64,000 bases of DNA from Nocardia takedensis NBRC 100417 (GCF_000308695.1 NZ_BAGG01000124.1:62001-126000), one strand, 5' to 3'; shown: positions 16,167 through 24,320, counted from the first letter of the stretch. Numbers and translations are program-made. The notes: generated from the sequence alone by a model not told the origin.

Positions 16167-16423
16167 TGACCGCCCACCTGCACGATCACCAACTCGGTGT
16201 CGATGACGTAGTAGATCAGCCGATGCTCCTGGGAGATCCGGCGCGACCAGTGACCGGCGAGTTGGTGACGCAGCGGTTCGGGTTTGCCGACCCCGGCGAA
16301 GGGGTCGGCAACGGCCGCTTCGATGAGTTTGTTCACGGCCTTGAGCACCGTGCGGTCACGGGCGAGCCACTCCGAGTAGCTCCGCCACCCGCGCGCGGTG
16401 AACGTCAACTTCCGATCGGGCAC
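16154..16423 (-). CDS. yoeB: YoeB/Txe-family toxin (mRNA interferase)
   Basis: An 89-residue toxin closely matching YoeB: KPEPLRHQLAGHWSRRI and EHRLIYYV are nearly the family consensus. The catalytic set is intact, with Glu49 (KPEP), Arg61-62 (WSRR) and the C-terminal His86 in GGHYDG. In the YoeB family this cleaves mRNA at the ribosomal A site. It is 3 bp downstream of its antitoxin gene, and its 3' end overlaps the convergent ABC exporter by 13 bp. Toxicity should be held by the YefM partner. Confidence 0.95.
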   Translation of the reverse strand: MPDRKLTFTARGWRSYSEWLARDRTVLKAVNKLIEAAVADPFAGVGKPEPLRHQLAGHWSRRISQEHRLIYYVIDTELVIVQVGGHYDG

Positions 16424-16426
16424 GGG

Positions 16427-16966
16427 TCAGCGCCCGGCGTGGTCGGCGGGTGCGTCCGGTTCCCAGTGCACGAAAACACCTTCGAGCCAGCGCACATCGG
16501 GACGACCGGCACGTTTGGACAGCACCAGGGCGGCGGTGTCGGACTCGCCCGACGCCCCGGCAGGCGGGGCGACGGTGTGCACCTGCCACCCCGAGCTGTC
16601 GGTGTCGGCGGCGATCAGCGCACGCAGATGGTCGGCGGCCTCCGCCACGATCGAGTCGCTGCGCCTCCGGTCGGTCGAAGTCGCGACCGGCACTTCGCCC
16701 GGAGCCACGTCCTCGTCCGGGTCGAGCAGGGTGTGCGCCTCGGTGCGCCCCTCCCGCGCGTCCTCCGCCGAGGCGAGCAGCGCGGCTCCGCCGTGCGTCT
16801 GGAGGACGTACATCGTCTCCATCAGCGAGTTCCAGTCGGATTCGGCCACCAGCACGGCGTTCTCGCCGGACTTCGTCACCACCGTCACCGGATCGTGGTC
16901 CTCGTTGACCCTTCTCACCAGCCCGAACAGGTCTTGGCGGACGTTCGAGATCGGCAGAGACGTCAC
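16427..16966 (-). CDS. yefM: YefM/Phd-family antitoxin with a long C-terminal extension
   Basis: The antitoxin of the adjacent YoeB. Residues 1-55 are a standard Phd/YefM DNA-binding fold (ISNVRQDLFGLVRRV, then SGENAVLVAESDWNSLMETM), followed by the toxin-binding helix at about 55-85. The family is usually about 80-95 residues; this one has 179. The extra 95 residues include an Asp/Glu/Pro linker and a folded-looking segment (GWQVHTV; RPDVRWLEGVFVHWEPD). The extension has the same codon bias and no stop, so it is real coding. Four GTAC boxes lie immediately upstream. Confidence 0.92.
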   Translation of the reverse strand: MTSLPISNVRQDLFGLVRRVNEDHDPVTVVTKSGENAVLVAESDWNSLMETMYVLQTHGGAALLASAEDAREGRTEAHTLLDPDEDVAPGEVPVATSTDRRRSDSIVAEAADHLRALIAADTDSSGWQVHTVAPPAGASGESDTAALVLSKRAGRPDVRWLEGVFVHWEPDAPADHAGR

Positions 16967-16983
16967 GGCGCGCTCCTCGGGTT

Positions 16984-17030
16984 GTCGTACGACATATCGT
17001 ACAGGTCACCCGTACGAGATGTCGTACGAC
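16984..17030 (-). promoter_or_regulatory. autoregulatory operator of yefM-yoeB
   Basis: Two 19-bp arms (16984-17002 and 17012-17030) form an inverted repeat with one mismatch, each containing the 10-bp palindrome GTCGTACGAC. GTAC cores start at 16987, 16999, 17012 and 17024, spaced 12, 13 and 12 bp. E. coli YefM-YoeB binds palindromes centred on TGTACA, so this is very probably the autorepression site, 18 bp upstream of the antitoxin ATG. Confidence 0.85.
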
Positions 17031-17050
17031 TTCCGCGCGCGAATCCGCGG

Positions 17051-18058
17051 TCAGAATTCGCCGGCTACGCCGAAGACGGTGCGGCCGGAGTGGGAGCCGG
17101 AGTGCAGGGAGCGCAGGACGTGTTCGGCTTCGGTGACGGGGGCGAGGTTCTCCAAGGCGGTGAGGTGGGTGGGGCGCAGTTCGTGGGCGAGGCGTGTCCA
17201 CAGGGCGCGGCGCTTGTCGATGGGCAGGGCGACGGAGTCGATGCCGATCAGGGAGACGCCGCGCAGGATGAACGGGAGCACGGTGGTGGGCAGGCCGGGA
17301 CCGCCGGTCAGGCCGCTCGCGGCGACGGTGCCGCCGTAGCTGATCGCGCTCAGGATGTGCGCGAGCGAGGCGCCGCCGACACTGTCCACCGCGCCCGCCC
17401 AGCGGGCCTTGGACAGTGGCCGCGGTTTGGCGTCCGGGTCCTCGGGGAGTCGGCCGATCACTTCGTTCGCGCCGATCTCGGCGAGCCGGTCGGCCGCGTC
17501 GGATTTGCCGGTGGAGGCGATGACCTCGAAGCCGAGCCCGGACAGGATGTCGATCGCGACGCCGCCGACGCCGCCGGTCGCGCCGGTGACCAGGATCGGC
17601 CCGGTCTCGGGCGTGAGTTCCCGGTCCAGCAGGGCTTGCACGCTCAGCGCGGCGGTGAACCCGGCGGTGCCGATGATCGCGGCGTCCCTGGTGCTCAACC
17701 CGTCCAGCTTGACGACCCAGTCGGCGGGCACGCGCGCGTATTCGGCGAACCCGCCGTGGTGGGCGACGCCGATGTCGTAGCCGTGCGCGACGACCAGGTC
17801 ACCGGGCGCGAAATCGTCGTCCTCGGAGGTGACGACCTCGCCGGTGAGATCGATGCCGGGCACGATCGGATAGCCGCGGACCACCCCGCCCCCGGGAGTG
17901 ATGGCCAGCGCGTCCTTGTAGTTCGCGCTCGAGTAGTGCACTTTGATCGTCACCGTGCCGGGGCCGAGGAAATCCTCGGAGACCCGCTGCTTGGTCAGAA
18001 CGATCCCGCTGTCCGATTCGTGTGCCACCATCGCCCAGAAATCCATGGGGTCGAGCAT
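17051..18058 (-). CDS. acuI: MDR-family NADPH:quinone / acryloyl-CoA reductase (AcuI/YhdH type)
   Basis: A 335-residue medium-chain reductase without zinc ligands. The N-terminal GroES-like domain has the YhdH/AcuI signature SSANYKDALAITPGGGVVR and PGIDLTGEV. The Rossmann fold follows with VTGATGGVGGVAI at about 158-170. Proteins of this class reduce acryloyl-CoA to propionyl-CoA using NADPH. A second ATG four codons in (MDFWAMV) could be the true start. It is on the same strand as dinB upstream, separated by 75 bp, and its stop is 20 bp from the TA operator. Confidence 0.9.
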   Translation of the reverse strand: MLDPMDFWAMVAHESDSGIVLTKQRVSEDFLGPGTVTIKVHYSSANYKDALAITPGGGVVRGYPIVPGIDLTGEVVTSEDDDFAPGDLVVAHGYDIGVAHHGGFAEYARVPADWVVKLDGLSTRDAAIIGTAGFTAALSVQALLDRELTPETGPILVTGATGGVGGVAIDILSGLGFEVIASTGKSDAADRLAEIGANEVIGRLPEDPDAKPRPLSKARWAGAVDSVGGASLAHILSAISYGGTVAASGLTGGPGLPTTVLPFILRGVSLIGIDSVALPIDKRRALWTRLAHELRPTHLTALENLAPVTEAEHVLRSLHSGSHSGRTVFGVAGEF

Positions 18059-18133
18059 ACGAGCGCCGGGGCGGGAGGACGGCGATCCTCGTGCGGACGC
18101 ACAACGGTCGCACCGTCCGGTCGCGCCCGGGTC

Positions 18134-19231
18134 TCATTCGGGAGCGAGTTCGAGTCGCACACCGAGCAGTCGCACCGGACGGTCCAGCTCGAACCGGTCG
18201 ACCACGCTCAGCGCCGTCTCCACGATCGTCGCGACGTCGGCGGTCGGTTCCGGCAGTTTCCGCTGTTTGCTGCGGGTGTAGAAGGTGTTGGTGCGCACCG
18301 TGACCGCGACCCGCACGCTGATCCGACCGGCGGCCGCCATCTCTTCCGCGACCTCGCGGGCCAGCCGCGCCACCTGGGCGTCGATGTCGGCGCGTTCGGT
18401 GAGATCGCGCGGGAAGGTCTCCGATCGGCTGCGCCCCACCGGCGTGCGCGGTTCGGTGGTGACCTCGGTATCGCCTTTGCCGTGGCCGAGCACCCACAGG
18501 TAAGGGCCGGTGTTCGGCCCGAATTCGGCCGCCAGGACCGCCCGGTCGGCCGCCATCAGATCACCGACGGTTTCGATGCCGAGCCCGGCCATCCGCGCCG
18601 CGATCCGGCCGCCCACACCCCACAGCGCGCTGGTCGGCCGGTGCGCCATCACTTCCGTCCAGTTCGCCGCCGTCAATCGGAACATGCCCGCGCGGGCCGC
18701 GTCGGCGTCGGCGGGCGCGGCGGAGGTCTTGCTCGCGGTCTTGGCGAAACCCGTGGCGAGTTTGGCGGTGAGTTTGTTGTCGCCGATGCCGATCGCGCAG
18801 GTCAGTTCCAGTTCCGCGACGGCGGCGCGGATCTGGGCGGCCAACCGCTCGGGGTCGTCGGTGTCGGCGACGAGGAACGCCTCGTCCCAGCCCCACACCT
18901 CGACCCGGCCGGGGAAGGTGCGCAACAGCGCCATCACCTCCTCGGAGGCTTCCTCGTAGGCGGCCATGTCCAGCGGCAGGAACACCCCTTCCGGACAGCG
19001 ACGCAGGGCCGAACGCAACGCCATTCCCGCCCGCACCCCGAACGCCCGCGCCGGATAGGACGCGCAGGTCACGACCTTGCGGGGTTCGGCGGGATCACCG
19101 TTGCCGCCGACGATCACCGGCAGGCCGCGCAACTCCGGATGACGCCGGAATTCGACCGCGGCCTGGAACTGGTCGAGGTCGACATGCAGCAGCCACCGGG
19201 CCGGTGAGCCGGTCTGGTCATCGGTCGACAT
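18134..19231 (-). CDS. dinB: Y-family DNA polymerase IV, DinB2-like
   Basis: A 365-residue translesion polymerase. Catalytic acidic residues are in HVDLDQF (Asp18) and WGWDEAFL (about 103-104). The thumb and little-finger regions (LWGVGGRIAARMAGLGIETVGDL) are present. The order D-x-D-x-F-gate places Gln23 at the steric-gate position, where most DinB proteins have Phe or Tyr. Mycobacterial DinB2 has Leu here and readily uses ribonucleotides. The start ATG at 19231 removes an implausible basic extension. There is no obvious C-terminal beta-clamp motif. It is divergent from a DUF1707 gene. Confidence 0.93.
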   Translation of the reverse strand: MSTDDQTGSPARWLLHVDLDQFQAAVEFRRHPELRGLPVIVGGNGDPAEPRKVVTCASYPARAFGVRAGMALRSALRRCPEGVFLPLDMAAYEEASEEVMALLRTFPGRVEVWGWDEAFLVADTDDPERLAAQIRAAVAELELTCAIGIGDNKLTAKLATGFAKTASKTSAAPADADAARAGMFRLTAANWTEVMAHRPTSALWGVGGRIAARMAGLGIETVGDLMAADRAVLAAEFGPNTGPYLWVLGHGKGDTEVTTEPRTPVGRSRSETFPRDLTERADIDAQVARLAREVAEEMAAAGRISVRVAVTVRTNTFYTRSKQRKLPEPTADVATIVETALSVVDRFELDRPVRLLGVRLELAPE

Positions 19232-19297
19232 CGAAAGCCACCTCCGCAACCACGTGTCGTGCTGCGCGAACGGTCGCGACCATCGTAAGGATGGACG

Positions 19298-19930
19298 GTG
19301 ACAGACGACCCCGAGTGCCACGCGGAGGAGTTGAGGACTGTGACGATGATCGAATCTCCCGGGAACCCGCGCATCGGCGACGCCGATCGCGACCTCGCGG
19401 CGCGACACCTGCGCGCGGCCGTCGCGCACGGCGAGCTGGATCTGGTCGAACTCGACCGGCGGTTGGTGTCGGTGTACGCGGCGCGCACGTCGGGGGAGTT
19501 GATCGCCGCGACCGGCGACCTGGCGGTGACGGCGGCGCGTATCGAACCGCTGCGCGTCCGCGTCGAGGACGGCACGCGGACGCAGACGGGCGAGTGGGTG
19601 GTGCCCGCGCGGATCACGGCGGAATGCGCCTCGGGCAGTGTCGTGTTCGACTTCACCCGGGCGCTGTGCCCGCACCGGGAAGTGGAGGTGGCGGTGTCCG
19701 TGGGTTCGGGCGATCTCACGCTGATCGTGCCGCGCGGTTGGCACGTCGACCTGGACCGGGTGGAGATCAGCAGCGGCTCGGTGCGCAGTCGCGTGGTGGA
19801 ACCGAGGTTGACGGGGATGCCTTCGCTGCGGGTGCGCGGTCAGGTCGGTTCGGGCGTGGTGACGGCGCGGTATCCGGACCCGCCGCGGCGGCGTTCGCTG
19901 TTCGGGTGGCTTTCGCGCAAGTCCCGCTAG
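19298..19930 (+). CDS. DUF1707 domain protein
   Basis: A protein of about 210 residues. The N-terminal DUF1707 motif is clear: RIGDADRDLAARHLRAAVAHGELDLVELDRRL, then AARTSGELIAATGDL. The C-terminal half is a beta-rich region like the LiaF/DUF2154-type C-domain and ends in RRRSLFGWLSRKSR. The GTG at 19298 gives the longest version; an ATG at 19346 after GGAGGAGTTGAGG is the better-supported start. No transmembrane helix is evident. DUF1707 proteins in actinobacteria are often envelope- or division-linked, but no function can be assigned here. Confidence 0.8.
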   Translation: MTDDPECHAEELRTVTMIESPGNPRIGDADRDLAARHLRAAVAHGELDLVELDRRLVSVYAARTSGELIAATGDLAVTAARIEPLRVRVEDGTRTQTGEWVVPARITAECASGSVVFDFTRALCPHREVEVAVSVGSGDLTLIVPRGWHVDLDRVEISSGSVRSRVVEPRLTGMPSLRVRGQVGSGVVTARYPDPPRRRSLFGWLSRKSR

Positions 19931-19950
19931 CCCTTGCGTCCCGCGCAGAA

Positions 19951-19965
19951 CAGAATAATATTCTG
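19951..19965. promoter_or_regulatory. 15-bp perfect palindrome, likely TetR operator
   Basis: CAGAATA-A-TATTCTG is a perfect 7-bp dyad in otherwise GC-rich DNA, ending 3 bp before the GTG of the TetR gene. Its AT-rich core could also contain the -10 element. The mRNA would then be nearly leaderless, and binding would block both promoter and start. Autoregulation by the adjacent TetR protein is inferred. Confidence 0.7.
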
Positions 19966-19968
19966 GTT

Positions 19969-20589
19969 GTGAAGATTCGAGATCGGTTGCTGCTGGCCGC
20001 GGAGCGGCAGTTCGCCGAACGGGGAGCCCTCGACGCCACCCTCACCCAGATCCGGGACGCGGCGGGCGCGAGCGTCGGCGCGCTCTACCATCACTTTCCC
20101 GATAAAGCCGACCTCTACCGCCAGGTGTGGTGCCACGCGCTGGCCGACTACCAGGCGCACTTCTGGGTGATGGTCGGCCAGAGCACCGACGCGCGCGAAG
20201 GGATCACCGCCGGGGTGCGCGAACACCTGCGCTGGGTCGGGGAGAACCAGCATCGCGCCACGATCCTGCTGTCCGCCCGGCCGCCGGGCGTACGCGAGAG
20301 CGACAGCAACCGCGAATTCATCACCGACGTCTGGAACTGGTGGCGCACCCACGCCGCCTACGGCGCGGTCCGCGACCTGCCCTTCGACCTCGTCTACGCG
20401 CTGTGGCTGGGCCCCGCGCAGGAATTCAGCAGGCAGTGGCTCGCCGGTGACATGCGTACCGCTCCCACCGCGATCGCCCGTGAACTCGCCGACGCCGCCT
20501 GGCTCACCCTGCGCGCGTCCGAGGGCCCCGCCGCGCGCGTCGACAGCACCCGTCCCCGCAAGGCCAGCTTGACCGGAGGCGTCCGATGA
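19969..20589 (+). CDS. TetR-family transcriptional regulator
   Basis: A 206-residue repressor. The N-terminal helix-turn-helix is typical: LLLAAERQFAERGALDATLTQIRDAAGASVGALYHHFPDKADLY, split over residues 6-50. The C-terminal ligand domain is Trp-rich (VWNWWRTHAAY). It starts at GTG 19969, directly after a 15-bp palindrome, and overlaps the next gene by 4 bp (ATGA). It therefore probably controls its own operon with the PaaI-type thioesterase, responding to an acyl or aromatic-type ligand. Confidence 0.9.
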   Translation: MKIRDRLLLAAERQFAERGALDATLTQIRDAAGASVGALYHHFPDKADLYRQVWCHALADYQAHFWVMVGQSTDAREGITAGVREHLRWVGENQHRATILLSARPPGVRESDSNREFITDVWNWWRTHAAYGAVRDLPFDLVYALWLGPAQEFSRQWLAGDMRTAPTAIARELADAAWLTLRASEGPAARVDSTRPRKASLTGGVR

Positions 20590-21017
20590 CCACCGCGCTC
20601 GACATCGAATCCGCCCGCCAAGTCCTGGCCGCCCAACCTTTCGCGAACCTGGTCGGCACCGAGATCACCGCGTTCGGCAACGGCCGCGCCACGCTGGTCA
20701 TCCCGATCCGCGACGAACTCGGCCAGCAGTTCGGGTTCGTGCACGGCGGCGTGCTGTCCTACGCCGCCGACAACGCGCTCACCTTCGCCGCGGGCACCAT
20801 CCTCGGCCCCACCGTGCTGACCGGCGGATTCACCGTCACCTACCTGCGGCCCGCCGCCGGAGAACGGTTGGTCGCCGAAGCGGTGGTCACCGGGTGGACG
20901 CGCAGTCAGGCCGTGGTCAATTGCGAGATCTACGCCGACAACGGCGACGGTGACCCGGTGCTGTGCGCGGTCGCGCAAGGGACGGCGCGCATCGCGGTGC
21001 ACGCGCACGCGTCCTAG
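20586..21017 (+). CDS. PaaI-family hotdog thioesterase
   Basis: A 143-residue single hotdog-fold protein, a likely acyl-CoA thioesterase. The FGFVHGGVLSYAADNALTFAA motif (about 49-69) carries the HGG loop and the following Asp of the PaaI/YbdB class. TGGFTVTYLRPA is the conserved outer strand. It is translationally coupled to the TetR gene (4-bp overlap). Its 3' end overlaps the convergent hxlR-type gene by 4 bp. The substrate is unknown. Confidence 0.9.
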   Translation: MTTALDIESARQVLAAQPFANLVGTEITAFGNGRATLVIPIRDELGQQFGFVHGGVLSYAADNALTFAAGTILGPTVLTGGFTVTYLRPAAGERLVAEAVVTGWTRSQAVVNCEIYADNGDGDPVLCAVAQGTARIAVHAHAS

Positions 21018-21400
21018 CCTCGGCCCTCGTCCGCCGCCCGGTGCGCGGGCGCGTCGAGCAGGGTGTCCAGATAGCCGCGCGACCAGTCGCACATGCCGTG
21101 CACCGTGGTGAGCAGGTGCGCACCGGCCTCGGTCACCGTGTAGTCGACCCGCGGATTCGCGGTCCGGTGATCGTGCCGCGCGATCAACCCGTGCCGTTCC
21201 AGATCCCGCAGCGTGTGGGTGAGGATGCGGTGGCTGATCGGCGCGAGCGCGCGGTGCAGAGCGCGGAAACGGCCGGTGCCCGCGGCGATCTCCTCCAACA
21301 GGCGCAGCCCCCACTTGGACGACACCACCGCGAAGACCCGCACCGCGATCTCCCGGGCGTGCCGTTCGCGCAGCGCCGCCCGCGCATCGGTCACGTCCAC
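21014..21400 (-). CDS. HxlR-type winged-helix regulator
   Basis: A 128-residue MarR-like regulator of the HxlR group. The recognition region contains FAVVSSKWGLRLLEEIAAGTGRFRALHRALAPISHRILTHTLRDLERHGL in two adjoining parts, and the TVTEAGAHLL wing motif follows. HxlR proteins typically end after this fold, matching the length. I prefer GTG 21400, with AAGGTGAG just upstream, over the 20-codon longer frame. It is divergent from the VOC gene at 21459, a likely target. Confidence 0.88.
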   Translation of the reverse strand: MDVTDARAALRERHAREIAVRVFAVVSSKWGLRLLEEIAAGTGRFRALHRALAPISHRILTHTLRDLERHGLIARHDHRTANPRVDYTVTEAGAHLLTTVHGMCDWSRGYLDTLLDAPAHRAADEGRG

Positions 21401-21458
21401 CCGCTCACCTTCTTGTGCGTACTGCCGAGGTCGGTCACTCCACCGTAGCGTCGCCGCC

Positions 21459-21833
21459 ATGACGATCCTGAAGACCTACGCCCGACTGTTCGTCACCGAC
21501 CTCGCCGCCGCGCTGCCCACCTACGAGCGCCTGGTCGACGCGCCGGCTGACCTGCGTTTCGGCTTCGAACGCGCCGAACTGGCGGCGGTCGGGGACTTCC
21601 TGCTCATCGCCTGCCCGCCCGAGGACGTCGACAGGTACCGCGGGACGGTCGGTCCGGTCATCGTGGACGACCTGGACGGACTCGTCGACGGGCTCACCGC
21701 TGAGGGAGCGACCGTCGTCGGCGAGCCGCTGACCAGCGCCACCGGCCGCGTCGTCTACCTGCGCCATCCGGACGACGCGGTGATCGAATACGTCGAATGG
21801 TCGCCGGAGGTGCGGACACGCGTCCTCGGCTGA
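21459..21833 (+). CDS. VOC (glyoxalase-fold) family protein
   Basis: A 124-residue protein with the two beta-alpha-beta-beta modules of the vicinal-oxygen-chelate fold: YARLFVTDLAAALPTYERLV at the start and VVYLRHPDDAVIEYVEW at the end. The Glu in IEYVEW is a typical metal ligand. Such proteins include glyoxalases, dioxygenases and antibiotic-binding proteins; this one cannot be placed further. It is divergent from the HxlR regulator and followed by a strong terminator. Confidence 0.85.
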   Translation: MTILKTYARLFVTDLAAALPTYERLVDAPADLRFGFERAELAAVGDFLLIACPPEDVDRYRGTVGPVIVDDLDGLVDGLTAEGATVVGEPLTSATGRVVYLRHPDDAVIEYVEWSPEVRTRVLG

Positions 21834-21839
21834 CGAAAC

Positions 21840-21869
21840 GGGCCGGGCACGGAAACCCGTGCCCGGCCC
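21840..21869. terminator. bidirectional terminator between VOC gene and lon
   Basis: A perfect 13-bp stem GGGCCGGGCACGG/CCGTGCCCGGCCC with the loop AAAC begins 6 bp after the VOC stop and ends 6 bp before the convergent lon stop. Confidence 0.88.
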
Positions 21870-21875
21870 GGACGA

Positions 21876-24245
21876 TCACGCCGACGCCGCCAACGTCCGA
21901 CGATCCATCGACGCCTCCGCCACCGGTTCGATGGCGTAGGCCAGGATCTCGGCCACATCGGCCACCGGACGCACATCCAGCGCCGCCAACACCTCGGCGG
22001 GCACCTCGTCCAGATCCGGCTCGTTGCGGGCCGGGATGAACACCGTCTTCAACCCGGCGCGCTGCGCGGCCAACAACTTCTGCTTGACCCCGCCGATCGG
22101 CAGCACCCGACCGTTCAGCGTGACCTCACCGGTCATGCCGACATCGGCGCGCACCTGCCGGTCCAGCGCCAACGACACCAGCGCCGTCACCATCGTGACG
22201 CCCGCCGACGGTCCGTCCTTGGGCACCGCGCCCGCCGGGAAGTGGATGTGGATGTCACGGTCCAGCACCGACGGTTCGATGCCGATCTCCTCCAGATGCG
22301 ACCGCACGTAGGTCAACGCGATCTGCGCCGACTCCTTCATGACGTCACCCAACTGCCCGGTCAACGTCAAGGACCGCTTGCCCTCCGCGGCGTTGGCCTC
22401 GATGTAGAGGACGTCGCCGCCCGCGCCGGTGACCGCCAGACCGGTCGCCACGCCGGGCACCGAGGTCCGCTCCACCGAATCGGGGGTGAAACGCGGTCTG
22501 CCCAGGTATTCGGTGAGATCACCCAGACCGATCGTCAACGACGGTTCGTAGCCGAGATCGCCCTCGTGACCGAGGTCGGTCGCGGACAGTTTCGTCGCCG
22601 CCTTGCGCAGCGCCTTCGCGATCAACCGTTCCATCTGCCGCACACCCGCCTCCCGGGTGTAGTTCGCGGCGACCTCGCGCAGCGCCTCCTCGGTGATCGA
22701 CACCTCCTCGGCGGTCAGCGCGTTGCGCTCCAACTGCCGCGGCACCAGGAAGTCACGGGCGATCGCGACCTTGTCCGCCTCGGTGTAGCCGTCGACGGTG
22801 ATCAACTCCATCCGGTCCAACAGCGGACCGGGGATGGTCTCCATGACGTTCGCCGTCGCGATGAACAACACATCCGACAGGTCCAGATCCAGGTCCAGGT
22901 AGTGGTCGCGGAACGTGTGGTTCTGCGCGGGATCCAACACCTCGAGCAGCGCCGCCGCCGGATCACCGCGGAAATCGGAACCGACCTTGTCGATCTCGTC
23001 GAGCAGGACCACCGGGTTCATCGACCCGGCCTCCTTCATCGCCCGCACGATCCGACCCGGCAGCGCACCCACGTAGGTCCGGCGGTGACCGCGGATCTCC
23101 GCCTCGTCACGCACGCCGCCCAACGCGACCCGCACGAACTTGCGCCCGAGCGCCCGCGCCACCGACTCACCCAGCGAGGTCTTGCCGACACCGGGCGGAC
23201 CGACCAGCACCAGCACCGCGCCCGAACCGCGGCCACCCACGACCTCGAGTCCGCGCCGCGCGCGCCGCGCCCGCACCGCCAGGTACTCGACCATGCGGTC
23301 CTTCACCTCGTCCAGACCGTGGTGATCGGCGTCCAACACCGACCGCGCGGCCGACACGTCGGTGCTGTCGGTGGTGCGCACCGTCCACGGCAATTCCAGG
23401 ACGGTGTCCAGCCACGTGCGGATCCAGCCCGTCTCCGGGCTCTGATCGCTGGCCCGCTCCAACCGGCCCACCTCGCGCAACGCCGCCGCGCGGATGTCCT
23501 CGGGCAGGTCGGCGTTCTCCACGCGGGCGCGGTAGTCGTCGGCGCCGTCGGGCTCGTCCTCACCCAACTCCTTGCGGATCGCGTTGAGCTGCTGGCGCAG
23601 CAGGAACTCGCGCTGACCGCGCTCCAACCCCTCGCGCACGTCGTCGCTGATCTTCTCGGTGACCTCCGCCTCGGCGATGTGCGCCTTGGTCCACTCGATC
23701 AGCGTGGTCAACCGGCGCGTCGTATCCGGCGTCTCCAGCAGTTCCCGCTTCTGCTCGGGGGTCAGGTAGGAGGCGTAGCCCGCGGTGTCGGCGATCGCCG
23801 ACGGATCCGTCAGCTGATTGACCGCGTCGATGACCTGCCAGGCTTCCCGCCGTTGCAGCACCGACACGACCAGTTTCTTGTACTCGGCGGCGAGTTCCCT
23901 GGTCCGGCCGTCGGCCTCCGGGGCGTCGACCGGTTCGGCCTCCACCCACAGCGCCGCACCCGGCCCGGTGACCCCGTGCCCGATCCGTGCCCGCCGTTCC
24001 GCCTTCAACACGGCCGCGGGCGCGCCGCCGCGCATTCGACCGACCTGTTCGATGGTGGCGACGACGCCATAACTCGCATACCCCTCCGACAACCGGGGCG
24101 CGAGCAGAACCGCTTCGGTTCCCGCGGCCCGCGCGGCGTCGATGGCGGCCTGTGCGGATTCGTCCAGTTCGATGGGCACGACCATGCCCGGCAGCACGAT
24201 CGGATCGGTCAGGAACAGCACCGGCAGATTCTGAGCTGTACTCAC
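21876..24245 (-). CDS. lon: ATP-dependent protease Lon
   Basis: A 789-residue cytosolic AAA+ protease that degrades misfolded and regulatory proteins. The N-terminal substrate domain starts LPVLFLTDPIVLPGMVVPIEL. Walker A GPPGVGKTS is near residue 340 and Walker B VVLLDEID near 405. The Ser-Lys dyad is Ser in PKDGPSAGVTM (about 676) and Lys in GGVKQKLLAA (about 719). The GTG at 24245 has GGAAGGG 8 bp upstream, giving the usual family length; the longer open frame is leader. A ClgR box and a G-rich tract lie in the leader or promoter, suggesting induction by proteotoxic stress. Confidence 0.97.
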   Translation of the reverse strand: MSTAQNLPVLFLTDPIVLPGMVVPIELDESAQAAIDAARAAGTEAVLLAPRLSEGYASYGVVATIEQVGRMRGGAPAAVLKAERRARIGHGVTGPGAALWVEAEPVDAPEADGRTRELAAEYKKLVVSVLQRREAWQVIDAVNQLTDPSAIADTAGYASYLTPEQKRELLETPDTTRRLTTLIEWTKAHIAEAEVTEKISDDVREGLERGQREFLLRQQLNAIRKELGEDEPDGADDYRARVENADLPEDIRAAALREVGRLERASDQSPETGWIRTWLDTVLELPWTVRTTDSTDVSAARSVLDADHHGLDEVKDRMVEYLAVRARRARRGLEVVGGRGSGAVLVLVGPPGVGKTSLGESVARALGRKFVRVALGGVRDEAEIRGHRRTYVGALPGRIVRAMKEAGSMNPVVLLDEIDKVGSDFRGDPAAALLEVLDPAQNHTFRDHYLDLDLDLSDVLFIATANVMETIPGPLLDRMELITVDGYTEADKVAIARDFLVPRQLERNALTAEEVSITEEALREVAANYTREAGVRQMERLIAKALRKAATKLSATDLGHEGDLGYEPSLTIGLGDLTEYLGRPRFTPDSVERTSVPGVATGLAVTGAGGDVLYIEANAAEGKRSLTLTGQLGDVMKESAQIALTYVRSHLEEIGIEPSVLDRDIHIHFPAGAVPKDGPSAGVTMVTALVSLALDRQVRADVGMTGEVTLNGRVLPIGGVKQKLLAAQRAGLKTVFIPARNEPDLDEVPAEVLAALDVRPVADVAEILAYAIEPVAEASMDRRTLAASA

Positions 24246-24284
24246 GTGTTCGACCCTTCCAAAAGTTGAGCAACACCCACTCAA

Positions 24285-24319
24285 CCCCCACCCCACCCCC
24301 TTTGTTCCCCCCACCCCCC
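24285..24319 (-). other. G-quadruplex motif in lon leader
   Basis: On the lon sense strand there are five G-tracts of 6, 6, 5, 4 and 5 bases with loops of 1, 6, 1 and 1 nt. This meets the usual G3+N1-7 rule several times over. It lies 40-75 bp before the lon GTG, between the ClgR box and the start codon, so it could fold in the mRNA or in the promoter DNA. Confidence 0.6.
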
Positions 24320-24320
24320 G

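Noticed and set aside
16166..19207. A 1013-codon plus-strand frame opposite yoeB, yefM, acuI and dinB
   Set aside because: It crosses four well-supported minus-strand genes and their operator; its composition is typical of a third-position GC shadow.
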